Shown piece by piece: positions 53,526 through 62,351 of a DNA stretch of 62,631 nucleotides. Each line of letters begins with the position of its first letter. Position 1 is the stretch's first letter. A program made the translations under genes and the position numbers. The notes under the pieces are model-generated. The model was given only the letters and a program-made list of their open reading frames with translations, had not been told where the DNA came from and searched no databases. The stretch comes from Clostridia bacterium (GTDB lineage Bacteria > Bacillota > Clostridia > Christensenellales > Aristaeellaceae). The stretch spans positions 1 to 62,631 of the forward strand of contig JAFRLF010000091.1 of assembly GCA_017431365.1 (NCBI GenBank), in the 5' to 3' direction.

Positions 53526-53848
53526 TTAATGCGCACCCCTATTCCGCACACACATCGCGTCACGGATTCAGCGTTCTGCGCCACAACGCAAAGCGCGCGG
53601 CCTACAGCCTCGCGAAACGCGCGTTCTCCGGCGTCGATAGGCACGACGCCCGCCCCCACTTCGTTGCATACGACGACGGCGTCAGGCTTCACTTCGCAGA
53701 TCGACACAGCAAAAGCCCGCGGCTCTTCGCCTCGCCGAAGGGCCTCTCTCACCATTTCATGGAAATCCGTCAAAACCTCCGCATCCGGATTTTCCTGTAC
53801 CGCCAATTCGGTTTGGCCCTGGTAAGCCCCGCCGATGTACAGCTTCAT
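53522..53848 (-). CDS. Short CobU-like protein with degenerate P-loop
   Basis: 108 residues from ATG 53848 (GGGAGG 9 nt upstream), far shorter than the ~170-residue CobU. The start KLYIGGAYQGQTELAV aligns with the CobU P-loop but Gly-Lys-Ser/Thr is replaced by GQT, with no Lys. The end VVCNEVGAGVVPIDAGERAF and VCGIGVRIK closely match the CobU C-terminus. The middle with the guanylylated His is missing. A complete cobU lies at 54597-55112, so this is a second, reduced copy, perhaps regulatory or structural. Overlaps on both sides (ATGA) show it is translated in series. Confidence 0.82.
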   Translation of the reverse strand: MKLYIGGAYQGQTELAVQENPDAEVLTDFHEMVREALRRGEEPRAFAVSICEVKPDAVVVCNEVGAGVVPIDAGERAFREAVGRALCVVAQNAESVTRCVCGIGVRIK

Positions 53849-54606
53849 AACAGCTTTCCTCCCAATACGACGACGGAGACAAGGAGCAGTTCCATCGTCT
53901 GTGAATACCAGCCGGCTAAATCGCCGGTCACACCGCCGAAGTTTTTCATGGCCATGCGCCGATAATAGAGCGTGTGAAGGGCGACCGCTGCCGCGCACAG
54001 GCAAACCAGCCACCCCTTCGTCAACGTCCAGGCGATCAGACAGACGGCAACATAGAATATGCCCGATATCGTCACCATACGCTTCTGAGCCGTGCGCGTC
54101 ATCTGATCCAGCATGCCGTTAGGATGGGCTGATGGGAATACCGTCACCGTCCAGGCGCTCATGGCGCGCGACAGGATAAACGACAGCCCGACTGTCCAGC
54201 CCATGGCGGCATCGGCTTCGGACAGTACGGCCGCCATCAGCATCAAATACGCCGCGCATCCCATGACGGCAAAGGCTCCGACCCGGCTGTCCTTCAGGAT
54301 TTCAAGCTTCTTTTCCCGCGGCTGCCAGGAAGCCAGCGCGTCCGTCGTGTCCATAAAGCCATCCATGTGTATGCCGCCGGTGATCAGAAGGGGAATAATC
54401 GCACCCACCGCCCCCCGCAAAAATGGGGTCAACCCCCAAGCCTCACACAAAACAAACCAAAGTCCCAAAGCCAGGCCGATGACGCCGCCGATAAGTGGAA
54501 AGAAACACATGGCGTATTTGCGGTTGTCATCCGTCCATTCGACCTGCGGCATCGGCAAACGCGAATACGTCGAAAAGGCGATAATCAGCGCGTTAATTAT
54601 ACGCAT
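53845..54606 (-). CDS. cobS: Adenosylcobinamide-GDP ribazoletransferase (cobalamin synthase)
   Basis: 253 residues, polytopic membrane protein. It joins AdoCbi-GDP with alpha-ribazole (phosphate) at the membrane. Conserved blocks: FSTYSRLPMPQVEW, FPLIGGVIGL, GGIHMDGFMDTTDAL and ILKDSRVGAFAVMG, with further helices to the end. The usual length for CobS. It overlaps cobU by 10 nt and the short cobU-like gene by 4 nt. Confidence 0.95.
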   Translation of the reverse strand: MRIINALIIAFSTYSRLPMPQVEWTDDNRKYAMCFFPLIGGVIGLALGLWFVLCEAWGLTPFLRGAVGAIIPLLITGGIHMDGFMDTTDALASWQPREKKLEILKDSRVGAFAVMGCAAYLMLMAAVLSEADAAMGWTVGLSFILSRAMSAWTVTVFPSAHPNGMLDQMTRTAQKRMVTISGIFYVAVCLIAWTLTKGWLVCLCAAAVALHTLYYRRMAMKNFGGVTGDLAGWYSQTMELLLVSVVVLGGKLL

Positions 54607-55112
54607 GACGTTCCCCCTTTGATATAGAGCGGGATAGAATACACAACCTCAATGACCTGGTCGGCCATCATGGCTGCGGCTCGATTGACACGCGAAAGCA
54701 GTCTTATATACTCCTGCGTCATATCAGGATAAACCACCCCGTCGCTGAAGATATCATTTGTGACCAGGACGAGCAGACCACATCTGTCATTCAGGCTTTC
54801 AAGCGCCGGAATGATCCGTTCAGGATCGCCTCCGTCAAACATCTCGTTTGCAAGGAGATTGGGCAGATCCTCGAGGAGGACAGCGCACCCGCTCTCAAGT
54901 TCGAGTGCGCCCAGGTCCTTCTGTCGTTCAATCGTCGTAAAACCTTTATCCTGACGCTGCGCCCTGTGACGGGCAACGCGGCGAACGGACTCCTCATCGT
55001 AGACCTGCATCGTAGCGATATAATAGCGTTTTTTATGGGGGTTTGAGGCTATGACGCGCTCCGCATAAGTCGATTTTCCGCAGCCGCTGCCGCCCGTGAT
55101 AAGGATTGTCAT
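54597..55112 (-). CDS. cobU: Adenosylcobinamide kinase/guanylyltransferase
   Basis: 171 residues. The P-loop is ITGGSGCGKSTYAERV, YYIATMQVYDEE is the substrate strand, and VARHRAQR includes the His normally guanylylated. LEDLPNLLANEMF and LVTNDIFSDG replace the usual DCLTLWLSN and VSNEVG, showing some divergence, but YIRLLSRVNRAAAMMAD and VYSIPLYIKG fit the C-terminal pattern. It phosphorylates AdoCbi and transfers GMP. The start overlaps the cobT stop (ATGA). Confidence 0.92.
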   Translation of the reverse strand: MTILITGGSGCGKSTYAERVIASNPHKKRYYIATMQVYDEESVRRVARHRAQRQDKGFTTIERQKDLGALELESGCAVLLEDLPNLLANEMFDGGDPERIIPALESLNDRCGLLVLVTNDIFSDGVVYPDMTQEYIRLLSRVNRAAAMMADQVIEVVYSIPLYIKGGTSCV

Positions 55113-56164
55113 ATCCGCCCACCCTTTTCTTTATACGCCTTCAGCCCAATGCCGTCAAAGGTGTGCGTGCCCGAATAAACCCTATATCCCATGTCGAGCA
55201 GCGGCAATAGCGCGACCGCTCCCGTGCCTTCGCCTAAGGCCAGGTCGGCGTAGATGACGGGTCTGAGGCCGATCTCGTCCATGATGCGCACGGCCGGAAG
55301 CTCGTGTCCCATATGCGAAGCAAGCATAAACGGCTTAACATCAGGGCAGATCCGATAAGCGCAGAGCGCCGCCGCTTCGACGATGACTCCGTCGATGACG
55401 ATCGGCACGCGGTAGGTCATGCCGCCGAGGCAGGCTCCCGTCATGGCACATATTTCAAGGCCGCCGACCTTCGCAAGGACGTCGATAGGATCGCCGGCGT
55501 CCGGCGAGTTGATCTCAAGCGCGCGCTTGACGGCCATGCGCTTGCGAACCAGGCCTTCGTCGCTGAGACCCGCGCCGCGATCCACCGCTTCGTCCACCGA
55601 CATGCTGAGTAACGCGCAGCAGATCGCCGCCGTGGACGTCGTATTGCCGATGCCCATCTCTCCCAGGGCGATCAGGCGATAACCACGGTCTTTCATCTCA
55701 CGCACGGTGTCGATGCCCGCCTGTACGGCGGCTTCGGCTTCGGCGCGCGTCATCGCGGGGTCTCGGGATATGTCCGCCGTGCCGTACCGAATCTTTTTCC
55801 TTATGACAGAGGCGTCGGCGACGTCTGAAACCATGCCCACGTCAACGGCAAACACCGGCGTATGGGACACGCTGGCCATCAGATTGACGTTGGACGTCTG
55901 CCTGGCGATGGAGCGGGCCACGAGCGCCGTCACGCTCTGATCCGTCTGGCTTACGCCCTGCGCGACCACGCCGTGGTCCCCGCAGAAAATAAGCCCGCAG
56001 CGAGGCTCAAGGCAGACGTCGGCTGTACCCTGCACGCCTGCGATCTGTGAAATAAAATCTTCTAGACAGCCCAGAGAGCGCAGCGGCTTGGCAATGGCGT
56101 CCCAACGCTGCGCGGCCGCCAAAAAGGCTTCTGAGTCGGGTGTGTTGACTGTATAGTTCAGCAT
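55109..56164 (-). CDS. cobT: Nicotinate-nucleotide-dimethylbenzimidazole phosphoribosyltransferase
   Basis: 351 residues, full length. It makes alpha-ribazole phosphate from NaMN and a lower-ligand base. CGDHGVVAQGVSQTDQSVT, GEMGIGNTTSTAAICCALL and the catalytic Glu in LALGEGTGAVALLPLLDM, followed by IGLKAYKEKG, are diagnostic. The 77-nt gap upstream to the histidine kinase has no obvious cobalamin riboswitch. The preferred base cannot be told. Confidence 0.95.
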   Translation of the reverse strand: MLNYTVNTPDSEAFLAAAQRWDAIAKPLRSLGCLEDFISQIAGVQGTADVCLEPRCGLIFCGDHGVVAQGVSQTDQSVTALVARSIARQTSNVNLMASVSHTPVFAVDVGMVSDVADASVIRKKIRYGTADISRDPAMTRAEAEAAVQAGIDTVREMKDRGYRLIALGEMGIGNTTSTAAICCALLSMSVDEAVDRGAGLSDEGLVRKRMAVKRALEINSPDAGDPIDVLAKVGGLEICAMTGACLGGMTYRVPIVIDGVIVEAAALCAYRICPDVKPFMLASHMGHELPAVRIMDEIGLRPVIYADLALGEGTGAVALLPLLDMGYRVYSGTHTFDGIGLKAYKEKGGRI

Positions 56165-56241
56165 ATTTCAATTCCCCATCTGACTGTTCCGGGATTTAAT
56201 CCGGCAAAATGATGATCCCTCGCGCTAAACTGATCTCACAA

Positions 56242-59200
56242 CTAACGCCTGATAAGACTTTCCAGTGTCTCGAACAGCGATTCAGGCTCCACGGGCTTGC
56301 TCAGATGAGCGTTGAGCCCTGCCTGCATGCTGCGCTGGACGTCTTCATCAAAGGCGTTTGCCGTCAGTGCGATGATCGGAATATCCGCTCCATCCGACTT
56401 GCCCGACGCGCGAATGGCCCTGGCCGCTTCCAGTCCGTTCATTTCCGGCATGCGCATGTCCATGAGAACCGCGTCATAATACCCGGCCGGATGCGAGGTA
56501 TACTTCTCGACCGCTATCCTGCCGTTTTCAGCCCAATCCACTTCGATCTCGCGCATGCCCAGCAGCATGATCATGATCTCCGCGTTAACGGGCATGTCCT
56601 CCGCCAACAGGACACGCCTGCCTCTGAGGTCAACGGCTGTACCGACTCCTGTCGGTTTCTTCTTATCAAAAGCCTTACGGAACTCATCCACCACGGTATT
56701 GGCAAAGAGCGGCTTTGACACGAACGTATCCACACCCGCTTCAAGCGCCTGCGGCTCCACCTCGTCCCAGTTGTAAGACGTCAGAATAATGATCGGGGTC
56801 TCGTGTCCGACGATAGCGCGTATTGCCCGCGTGGTCTCTATGCCGTCCATCTGGGGCATTTTCCAGTCGACGAGTATGAGATCGTAGTCCTGCCGCCGTC
56901 CATGCCGCACGCGCACCATGTCAACCGCTTCACGGCCTGATCCCGCGATTTCGCACGACGCGCCGACCTGTGCCAGGATAATCTGCGCGTGCTTGAGAGC
57001 AATCGGATCATCGTCTATGACGAGAACGCTCAGATTGCCCGGATTGATCGCTTCCTGATCCGAGGACGATTCTGGATGATCTATCTCACCCAATGTCACG
57101 AGGACGGTGAACGTCGTGCCTCTGCCCTTCTCGCTCTGAACTTCGATGCTGCCGTTCATCATTTCCACAATGCTTTTTGTGATCGGCATGCCAAGACCGG
57201 TGTTCCCATAAGGGTTGCTGGCCGATGAGTTCTCCTGCGTGAACGGGTCGAAAATGTGCGGCAGGTAATCCTCGCTCATGCCGATGCCCGTATCTGTAAA
57301 CGTGAGCTTTAATGTCGCCTTGCGGTCATAGCGTCGGCCTTCTTCGATCACAAAGGTCACAGACCCACCCTGCGGCGTAAACTTGACGGCATTGCCCAGG
57401 ATGTTGATCATGACCTGCCGCAGCTTTGCGCAGTCGCCAATATAGCTGTCGTCGATCTTGCCGACTGTCCTACAGGAATAGCTCAAGCCCTTTTCGCGGC
57501 ACTGTCCGCTGATGATGCTGTTGACCTGCTCCAGGGTTTTAGCGAAGGAGAATTCCTCATTTCGAAGGACCATTCTGCCGGACTCGATGCGGGACATGTC
57601 GAGAATGTCATTGATGATCCCCAACAGGTGCTGAGCGGAATCGCCCATCTTTCTCAGGTGTTCACGGGTCTTCTCAGGCAAGTCCGGTTCATTCAGCGCG
57701 ATGTTATTGAGACCGATTATGGCGTTCATGGGCGTCCTGATCTCATGGCTCATATTGGAAAGGAAGGCCGTCTTCGCCATACTCGCCTGCTTCGACGCCT
57801 CAAGCGCGTCCCGCAGTGTCTGCTGCTGTGTTATATCCTTGCGCGTCTCGCTGTCGACGTCCGCCAGACACATGCCCACGCTGTTTATGTGCGAACCGGA
57901 TTCGCCATCGGTGTGTTCAACGGTCGCGAAGCGTACGGTCTCATAGGATTCTCTTCCATCTATGTTAATCATATAGCGATAGGATATGACCTGGTTCTCT
58001 CTGAGTCCCTCGCGAATGGCGTCAGGCTGCATGAAAGCCATAAAATCCTGCCGATACTGTTTCAGGATAAAACGATTGCAGTAGGACGTCATTGTCTCTT
58101 TGAAGGGGAACTCTTCTCCCACTCGGAGGCCCGACATGTCGTCGCGCGACCGGTAGCACACGCCCCTGTCGCTGTCCAGATCCAGATAATACACGCTCCG
58201 GTAATCGGCCGCCAAAGCCGTGATCATTCGTTCCTGCTGCTGATGCTGCGCTTCCTGCTCGAGGAGCTGCTCCTGCAGAGCAAGACGCCGTTCCATCTCC
58301 CGCTGCTTGACTCTGTTCGCGGCGTCAGTCGTCTCCTTTTCCAGAGCGAGGCGATTGTTTTGACGAATCTGCAGGACGATAAACGTGAACATAAAGCCGA
58401 GCGTCAACGCGGTCAGCAGCGACTGAATAAGACTGCGTCGGATGATGCCCTCGGATACGGTAGAAATGCGCTCCGAGATAATATCTTCCTGGACGAGATA
58501 TGTCAGCATCCAGTCTGTCCCCGTGACAGAAGCATAGCTGAGCGTTTCCTGAACGCCGTTCAGCGTGAAAGCCGCCATACCCTTTTGTCCTTCGGCAAAA
58601 TCGCTGCGGATCCTCTCGAGGGAATAACCATCCTCAAACTCCGCGGCAGCCAAAACGTCAAACAGACCGCTGTCGGGCGTTGGGCTGCCCAGGATCATGC
58701 CCGTCAGAGCGACGCCATCGCTGGTATAGACGTTGCAGAACGTCGCCTCGGAATACTGCGAGGTCATGGATATGCCCTCCAGCATTATATCCATGTCGAT
58801 TTCCATATAACAGGCGAGTAAAGACTTCCCGTTGATAGAGAGGCCGTCGATCGGCACGGCAATGACAACCTGCTTGTCTTCTCCGTACAGATTCTTTACC
58901 GAAATCTCCGGCTGCGATATCGTTCTGTAGTCAAAGGCATAATCTTCGATATCTGTCTGGACGCCCGCTGTCGTGTACGTCAGACCATCTTCATCAACGA
59001 AGGCGAAACGCTCGAGATTAAATAACGTTTTCATCTGTCTCTGATAGGCCTGCAAATGCCGCATGTCGCTCAGGTCGTCCTCGGTCATCAGACCGATGGC
59101 TATTTTGATGACATTGATGCTGTCGTTAAGATTGGCTTCGACGACCTGTTCGCGTCGCCCGGCGAGTTCGTCCAAATACAGGGTGCTCACGGAACGGGCC

Positions 59201-59328
59201 GCTCTGAGCGTATCTTCCTGAGCGCTTTGAGCAACCCAAACGGAGCCGAGCACGAGGATGACGACGACTAATATACCTCCAATGACCGCTATCCTCAGCG
59301 GCCAGTTATGCAGCCTGTGTTCCATCAT
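56242..59328 (-). CDS. Hybrid sensor histidine kinase with two receiver domains
   Basis: 1028 residues. Order: transmembrane helix (12-34), extracytoplasmic dCache-like sensor (~35-298), transmembrane helix (~300-321), coiled coil (325-370), PAS-like segment (~370-495), HisKA with His528 (SNMSHEIRTPMNAIIG), HATPase (N box INILGNAVKF, DTGIGM, GNTGLGM), receiver 1 with Asp821 (LILVDWKMPQMDG), receiver 2 with Asp957 (AVLMDMRMPEMNG). No DNA-binding or other output domain follows, so phosphate must leave through another partner. ATG 59328 or 59325, both near GGGAGG. It is upstream of cobT by 77 nt on the same strand; a link to cobalamin is not shown. Confidence 0.95.
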   Translation of the reverse strand: MMEHRLHNWPLRIAVIGGILVVVILVLGSVWVAQSAQEDTLRAARSVSTLYLDELAGRREQVVEANLNDSINVIKIAIGLMTEDDLSDMRHLQAYQRQMKTLFNLERFAFVDEDGLTYTTAGVQTDIEDYAFDYRTISQPEISVKNLYGEDKQVVIAVPIDGLSINGKSLLACYMEIDMDIMLEGISMTSQYSEATFCNVYTSDGVALTGMILGSPTPDSGLFDVLAAAEFEDGYSLERIRSDFAEGQKGMAAFTLNGVQETLSYASVTGTDWMLTYLVQEDIISERISTVSEGIIRRSLIQSLLTALTLGFMFTFIVLQIRQNNRLALEKETTDAANRVKQREMERRLALQEQLLEQEAQHQQQERMITALAADYRSVYYLDLDSDRGVCYRSRDDMSGLRVGEEFPFKETMTSYCNRFILKQYRQDFMAFMQPDAIREGLRENQVISYRYMINIDGRESYETVRFATVEHTDGESGSHINSVGMCLADVDSETRKDITQQQTLRDALEASKQASMAKTAFLSNMSHEIRTPMNAIIGLNNIALNEPDLPEKTREHLRKMGDSAQHLLGIINDILDMSRIESGRMVLRNEEFSFAKTLEQVNSIISGQCREKGLSYSCRTVGKIDDSYIGDCAKLRQVMINILGNAVKFTPQGGSVTFVIEEGRRYDRKATLKLTFTDTGIGMSEDYLPHIFDPFTQENSSASNPYGNTGLGMPITKSIVEMMNGSIEVQSEKGRGTTFTVLVTLGEIDHPESSSDQEAINPGNLSVLVIDDDPIALKHAQIILAQVGASCEIAGSGREAVDMVRVRHGRRQDYDLILVDWKMPQMDGIETTRAIRAIVGHETPIIILTSYNWDEVEPQALEAGVDTFVSKPLFANTVVDEFRKAFDKKKPTGVGTAVDLRGRRVLLAEDMPVNAEIMIMLLGMREIEVDWAENGRIAVEKYTSHPAGYYDAVLMDMRMPEMNGLEAARAIRASGKSDGADIPIIALTANAFDEDVQRSMQAGLNAHLSKPVEPESLFETLESLIRR

Positions 59329-59510
59329 ACTACCTCCCTCGCAGGAGCAAACGGCAAAAACCGCGTAAACAAACCTTCACAAAATACCAGGTTAATATAT
59401 CATAAAACCATCCGTCCGACAAGTCGCAATGAAATAAATATCGCAACAGAGCCGGTGCGGCAATAAACTTATCTTCACATAAGATGTCATTTTTGTTCAC
59501 AACAATCAAT

Positions 59511-59539
59511 TTGACGCGCGCTTTGTAATCTGCTAAACT
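59511..59539 (+). promoter_or_regulatory. Promoter of the DUF5685-dnaJ operon
   Basis: TTGACG (59511-59516), 17 bp, TAAACT (59534-59539) with an extended TGn before the -10. Transcription would begin near 59546, ~37 nt before the TTG start. Confidence 0.65.
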
Positions 59540-59582
59540 ATAAAAGGAAAGTTGTATTTCCCGTTCGGACGAGGTGCTGAGC

Positions 59583-60425
59583 TTGTACGGTTATGTTTCC
59601 ATCAATCGAGCGACCCTTGACGAAGGGCAGATCGCGCGATTCCGCGCGGCATACTGCGGGCTGTGCCACGCGCTGCGGCGCCGGTACGGCCAGGTCAGCC
59701 GCCTGACGCTGAGCTACGACATGACCGTTCTCGCAATATTGCTGTCCTCGCTGTACGAGGAAGAAGATGAAACCGAGCGCAGAAGATGCGGCCTTCATCC
59801 GCTAAAGGCATGCGATGTGCGTCGCGGGGAATGCTTTGATTACGCGGCGGACATGAGCGTCATCGTCGCCTGGCACAAGGCGCAGGACGACTGGCATGAT
59901 GACAGAAGCGTCCCCCACGCCGCGCTGAGCCGCGCGCTGCGGCCTCGCCTTGAGAAAGTACGCCTTCTGTATCCCGACACAGTTCGCCTGGTGGATGACG
60001 CCGTCAGCGAGCTTACTCTCCTTGAAGCGCAGCCCATGACCGATCTGGACGCGGCCGCCAACTGTACGGGAAGCATCCTTTCTCAGATCTACGACATGAG
60101 GGGCGACTTCTGGAGCGGCGCGCTTCGAACGATAGGTCACGCGCTTGGACGGTTCATCTATATCATGGACGCCTACGACGACCTGAACGACGACATCAAA
60201 CGCGGACTGCCCAACCCCCTGAAGCGCATGCGGGAAAAAGCCGGCTTTGAGGAAGAAATCTACGAGATTCTCACCGCGGAGACGGCCGTCTGCAGCGCAG
60301 CGTTTGAACAGCTCCCTCTGATCCGGGATACGGACCTTCTCAGAAACGTGTTTTACGGGGGCGTCTGGCGGCGATGGGCAGCGCTGCACCCCGACGAACA
60401 GAAAGGCAATCAAAGGAAAGAATAA
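59583..60425 (+). CDS. DUF5685 family protein
   Basis: 280 residues from a TTG at 59583, since GAGGTG lies 7 nt upstream and the protein then begins [12 protein letters not shown], as family members do; GTG 59574 would overlap the [17 protein letters not shown] (Cys25, Cys28), [20 protein letters not shown] (Cys69, 77, 84) suggest a metal site. The C-terminal helical half includes [20 protein letters not shown], an Asp-rich patch recalling trans-prenyltransferase folds, but without proof. Unknown function. DnaJ follows 1 nt downstream, a pairing likely to be functional. Confidence 0.8.
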   Translation: MYGYVSINRATLDEGQIARFRAAYCGLCHALRRRYGQVSRLTLSYDMTVLAILLSSLYEEEDETERRRCGLHPLKACDVRRGECFDYAADMSVIVAWHKAQDDWHDDRSVPHAALSRALRPRLEKVRLLYPDTVRLVDDAVSELTLLEAQPMTDLDAAANCTGSILSQIYDMRGDFWSGALRTIGHALGRFIYIMDAYDDLNDDIKRGLPNPLKRMREKAGFEEEIYEILTAETAVCSAAFEQLPLIRDTDLLRNVFYGGVWRRWAALHPDEQKGNQRKE

Positions 60426-60426
60426 G

Positions 60427-61131
60427 ATGTTAGATCCATACAAGGTGCTTGGCGTCAATCGGGACGCTTCACCCGATGAGATCAAAAAGGCCTATCGAAA
60501 AAAGGCGCTGCAGTACCATCCGGATCGCAATCAGGGCTCCAAAGAAGCCGAGGAGCACATGAAGGAAATCAATGAGGCATACGCCATGCTGACCGATCCA
60601 AACTATAAGCCGAACAACAGCGCCCACCAGGGCGGGTACGGCGCGTCGGGCTACGGCCCTGGCTACGGGAGCGGATTCGGCGGTTCTGCCGGATACGGAT
60701 GGTATAACCCCTTCAGCGGGTGGTCGGGCGGGTATGGTGGCGCGGAAACACGGGGCTCTTCGCAGAATGACGACCCCGAACTGCGTGCGGCGCGCAATTA
60801 TGTGATGAACGGTTATTACCAACAGGCGCTGACGGCGCTGGCGGACGTCTCTCACCGAACGGCCGAATGGTATTACCTCAGCGCGCTTGCTAACACAGGC
60901 ATGGGCAACCGCGTTATCGCACGCGAGCACGCGCAGACCGCCTGCCAGATGGATCCTACCAACGGCGAATACCAAATGCTGCTGCAGCAGATAGAAATGG
61001 GCGGCGCAGCGTATCACCAGCGGGGCGACATGTATGGATCGGCCGGCGATTTCTGCCGCAATCCCTTTATGCGGTGTATCGCGGTCAACATCCTGCTGAA
61101 CTGCCTGTGCGGCCGTTTTTTCTGCTGCTGA
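60427..61131 (+). CDS. J-domain protein with Gly/Tyr-rich linker and Cys-rich hydrophobic tail
   Basis: 234 residues. The J domain (1-~65) has [20 protein letters not shown] and the essential HPD (31-33). A glycine/tyrosine/serine-rich stretch (~75-118) follows. A helical TPR-like part (~120-195; [20 protein letters not shown]) suggests client binding. The last 20 residues are hydrophobic with five cysteines ([14 protein letters not shown]), unlike classical DnaJ, whose zinc fingers and C-terminal domain are absent. It should stimulate a DnaK for a specific client, perhaps the DUF5685 protein, co-encoded 1 nt upstream. Confidence 0.85.
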   Translation: MLDPYKVLGVNRDASPDEIKKAYRKKALQYHPDRNQGSKEAEEHMKEINEAYAMLTDPNYKPNNSAHQGGYGASGYGPGYGSGFGGSAGYGWYNPFSGWSGGYGGAETRGSSQNDDPELRAARNYVMNGYYQQALTALADVSHRTAEWYYLSALANTGMGNRVIAREHAQTACQMDPTNGEYQMLLQQIEMGGAAYHQRGDMYGSAGDFCRNPFMRCIAVNILLNCLCGRFFCC

Positions 61132-61210
61132 GCGCCTGTCGCGGCAAAGATGTCACAATCATAAACCAACGACGCCGGCAAGGATCCGGCTAAAAGGAGA
61201 GCTTCTTGTC

Positions 61211-62260
61211 ATGATTCACTTTGAATGCGATTACCTCGAAGGCACTCATCCGCGCATACTTCAGCGCCTCGTGCAGACGAACATGGAGCAGTCTCCCGGT
61301 TACGGCGAAGACGAGCACTGTAAAAGAGCCCGTGAGCTGATTGGCGCGCGATGCGGCGTCGATCCGTCGCAGGTACACTTTCTCGTGGGGGGAACACAGG
61401 CCAATTCCACAGTGATCGACGCCATTCTCAAACCGTATCAGGGCGTGATTTCAGCCCTTACCGGTCATATCAACGTTCATGAATCCGGCGCCATCGAGAT
61501 GAACGGGCACAAGGTGCTCGCCATACCCGGCGAAGGCGGCAAGCTCACCGCACAGGGCATAAGCGCGTATTGCCAAGCGCACTATGCCGACGCCACTCAC
61601 GAGCACATGGTGCAACCCGGTATGGTATATATCTCGTTTCCCACGGAAAACGGCGAGATCTACACAAAAGAGGAGCTGTCCGCCATCAAACTGGCCTGTC
61701 AGAGCGCTCAGATGCCGCTGTTCATCGACGGCGCAAGACTCGGCTACGGACTGAACGCGCCGAGCTGCGACCTGACCATCGAGGACATCGCCCGGCTGTG
61801 CGACGTCTTTTACATTGGCGGAACGAAAGTCGGCTGCCTGTTTGGGGAAGCTGTCGTCTTCTCAAATGCCGCGCTCTCGCGTGACTTTCGCTATATGATC
61901 AAGCGGCACGGCGGCATGTTTGCCAAAGGACGGCTGCTGGGGTTGCAATTCGAGACGCTGTTCGAAGACGGTCTTTACGACGAAATATCCCGACACGCTA
62001 TCAGCCTGGCCATGGCGCTCAAAGAAACCTTCAGAGAATGCGGTATAGAACTCTACGCCGACTCGCCGACCAATCAGCAGTTTCCCATTCTGACGCGCGA
62101 GATGGCCGCCGAACTCTCCAAAAAATACGTATTCGCAAAGTGGGCGGACGTGGATTCAGAACACGTTGCCGTGCGTTTCGCCACGAGCTGGGCGACAACG
62201 CAGGAAAACGTCCATGCCCTCATCGAAGATATCAGGGCGATCGCCGGAGCCGCAAACTGA
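61211..62260 (+). CDS. Low-specificity L-threonine aldolase-like PLP enzyme
   Basis: 349 residues with AAAAGGAGAG upstream. The fold-type I aldolase pattern is FECDYLEGTHPRILQRL, GYGEDEHCKRARELI, LVGGTQANSTVIDAIL, HINVHESGAIEMNGHK, PLFIDGARLGYGL and the PLP Lys206 in YIGGTKVGCLFGEA. Family members cleave threonine/allo-threonine to glycine and acetaldehyde. No regulatory signal was seen. It begins 79 nt after the J-domain gene. Confidence 0.92.
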   Translation: MIHFECDYLEGTHPRILQRLVQTNMEQSPGYGEDEHCKRARELIGARCGVDPSQVHFLVGGTQANSTVIDAILKPYQGVISALTGHINVHESGAIEMNGHKVLAIPGEGGKLTAQGISAYCQAHYADATHEHMVQPGMVYISFPTENGEIYTKEELSAIKLACQSAQMPLFIDGARLGYGLNAPSCDLTIEDIARLCDVFYIGGTKVGCLFGEAVVFSNAALSRDFRYMIKRHGGMFAKGRLLGLQFETLFEDGLYDEISRHAISLAMALKETFRECGIELYADSPTNQQFPILTREMAAELSKKYVFAKWADVDSEHVAVRFATSWATTQENVHALIEDIRAIAGAAN

Positions 62261-62297
62261 TACGGCCGCAACCGATTGTCCACCTCTTGCGTCTAAC

Positions 62298-62325
62298 TTG
62301 ACTGTCGGCTTCAAATCAAGATAAC
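62298..62325 (+). promoter_or_regulatory. Possible promoter of the penicillin-binding protein gene
   Basis: TTGACT (62298-62303), 16 bp, GATAAC (62320-62325). The -10 is weak. Confidence 0.4.
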
Positions 62326-62351
62326 TCATATTTATTTCCACGGGAGGAAAC

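Noticed and set aside
56165-56241. Cobalamin riboswitch before cobT
   Set aside because: The gap is only 77 nt, far too short for the aptamer, and the conserved B12-box pattern is not seen.
57628-58821. 397-codon open frame on the plus strand
   Set aside because: Antisense to the hybrid histidine kinase; no domain and no ribosome site.
60640-60760. Tandem repeat DNA in the J-domain gene
   Set aside because: The repetition is the codon pattern of a Gly/Tyr/Ser-rich linker, usual in J proteins, without exact tandem units.
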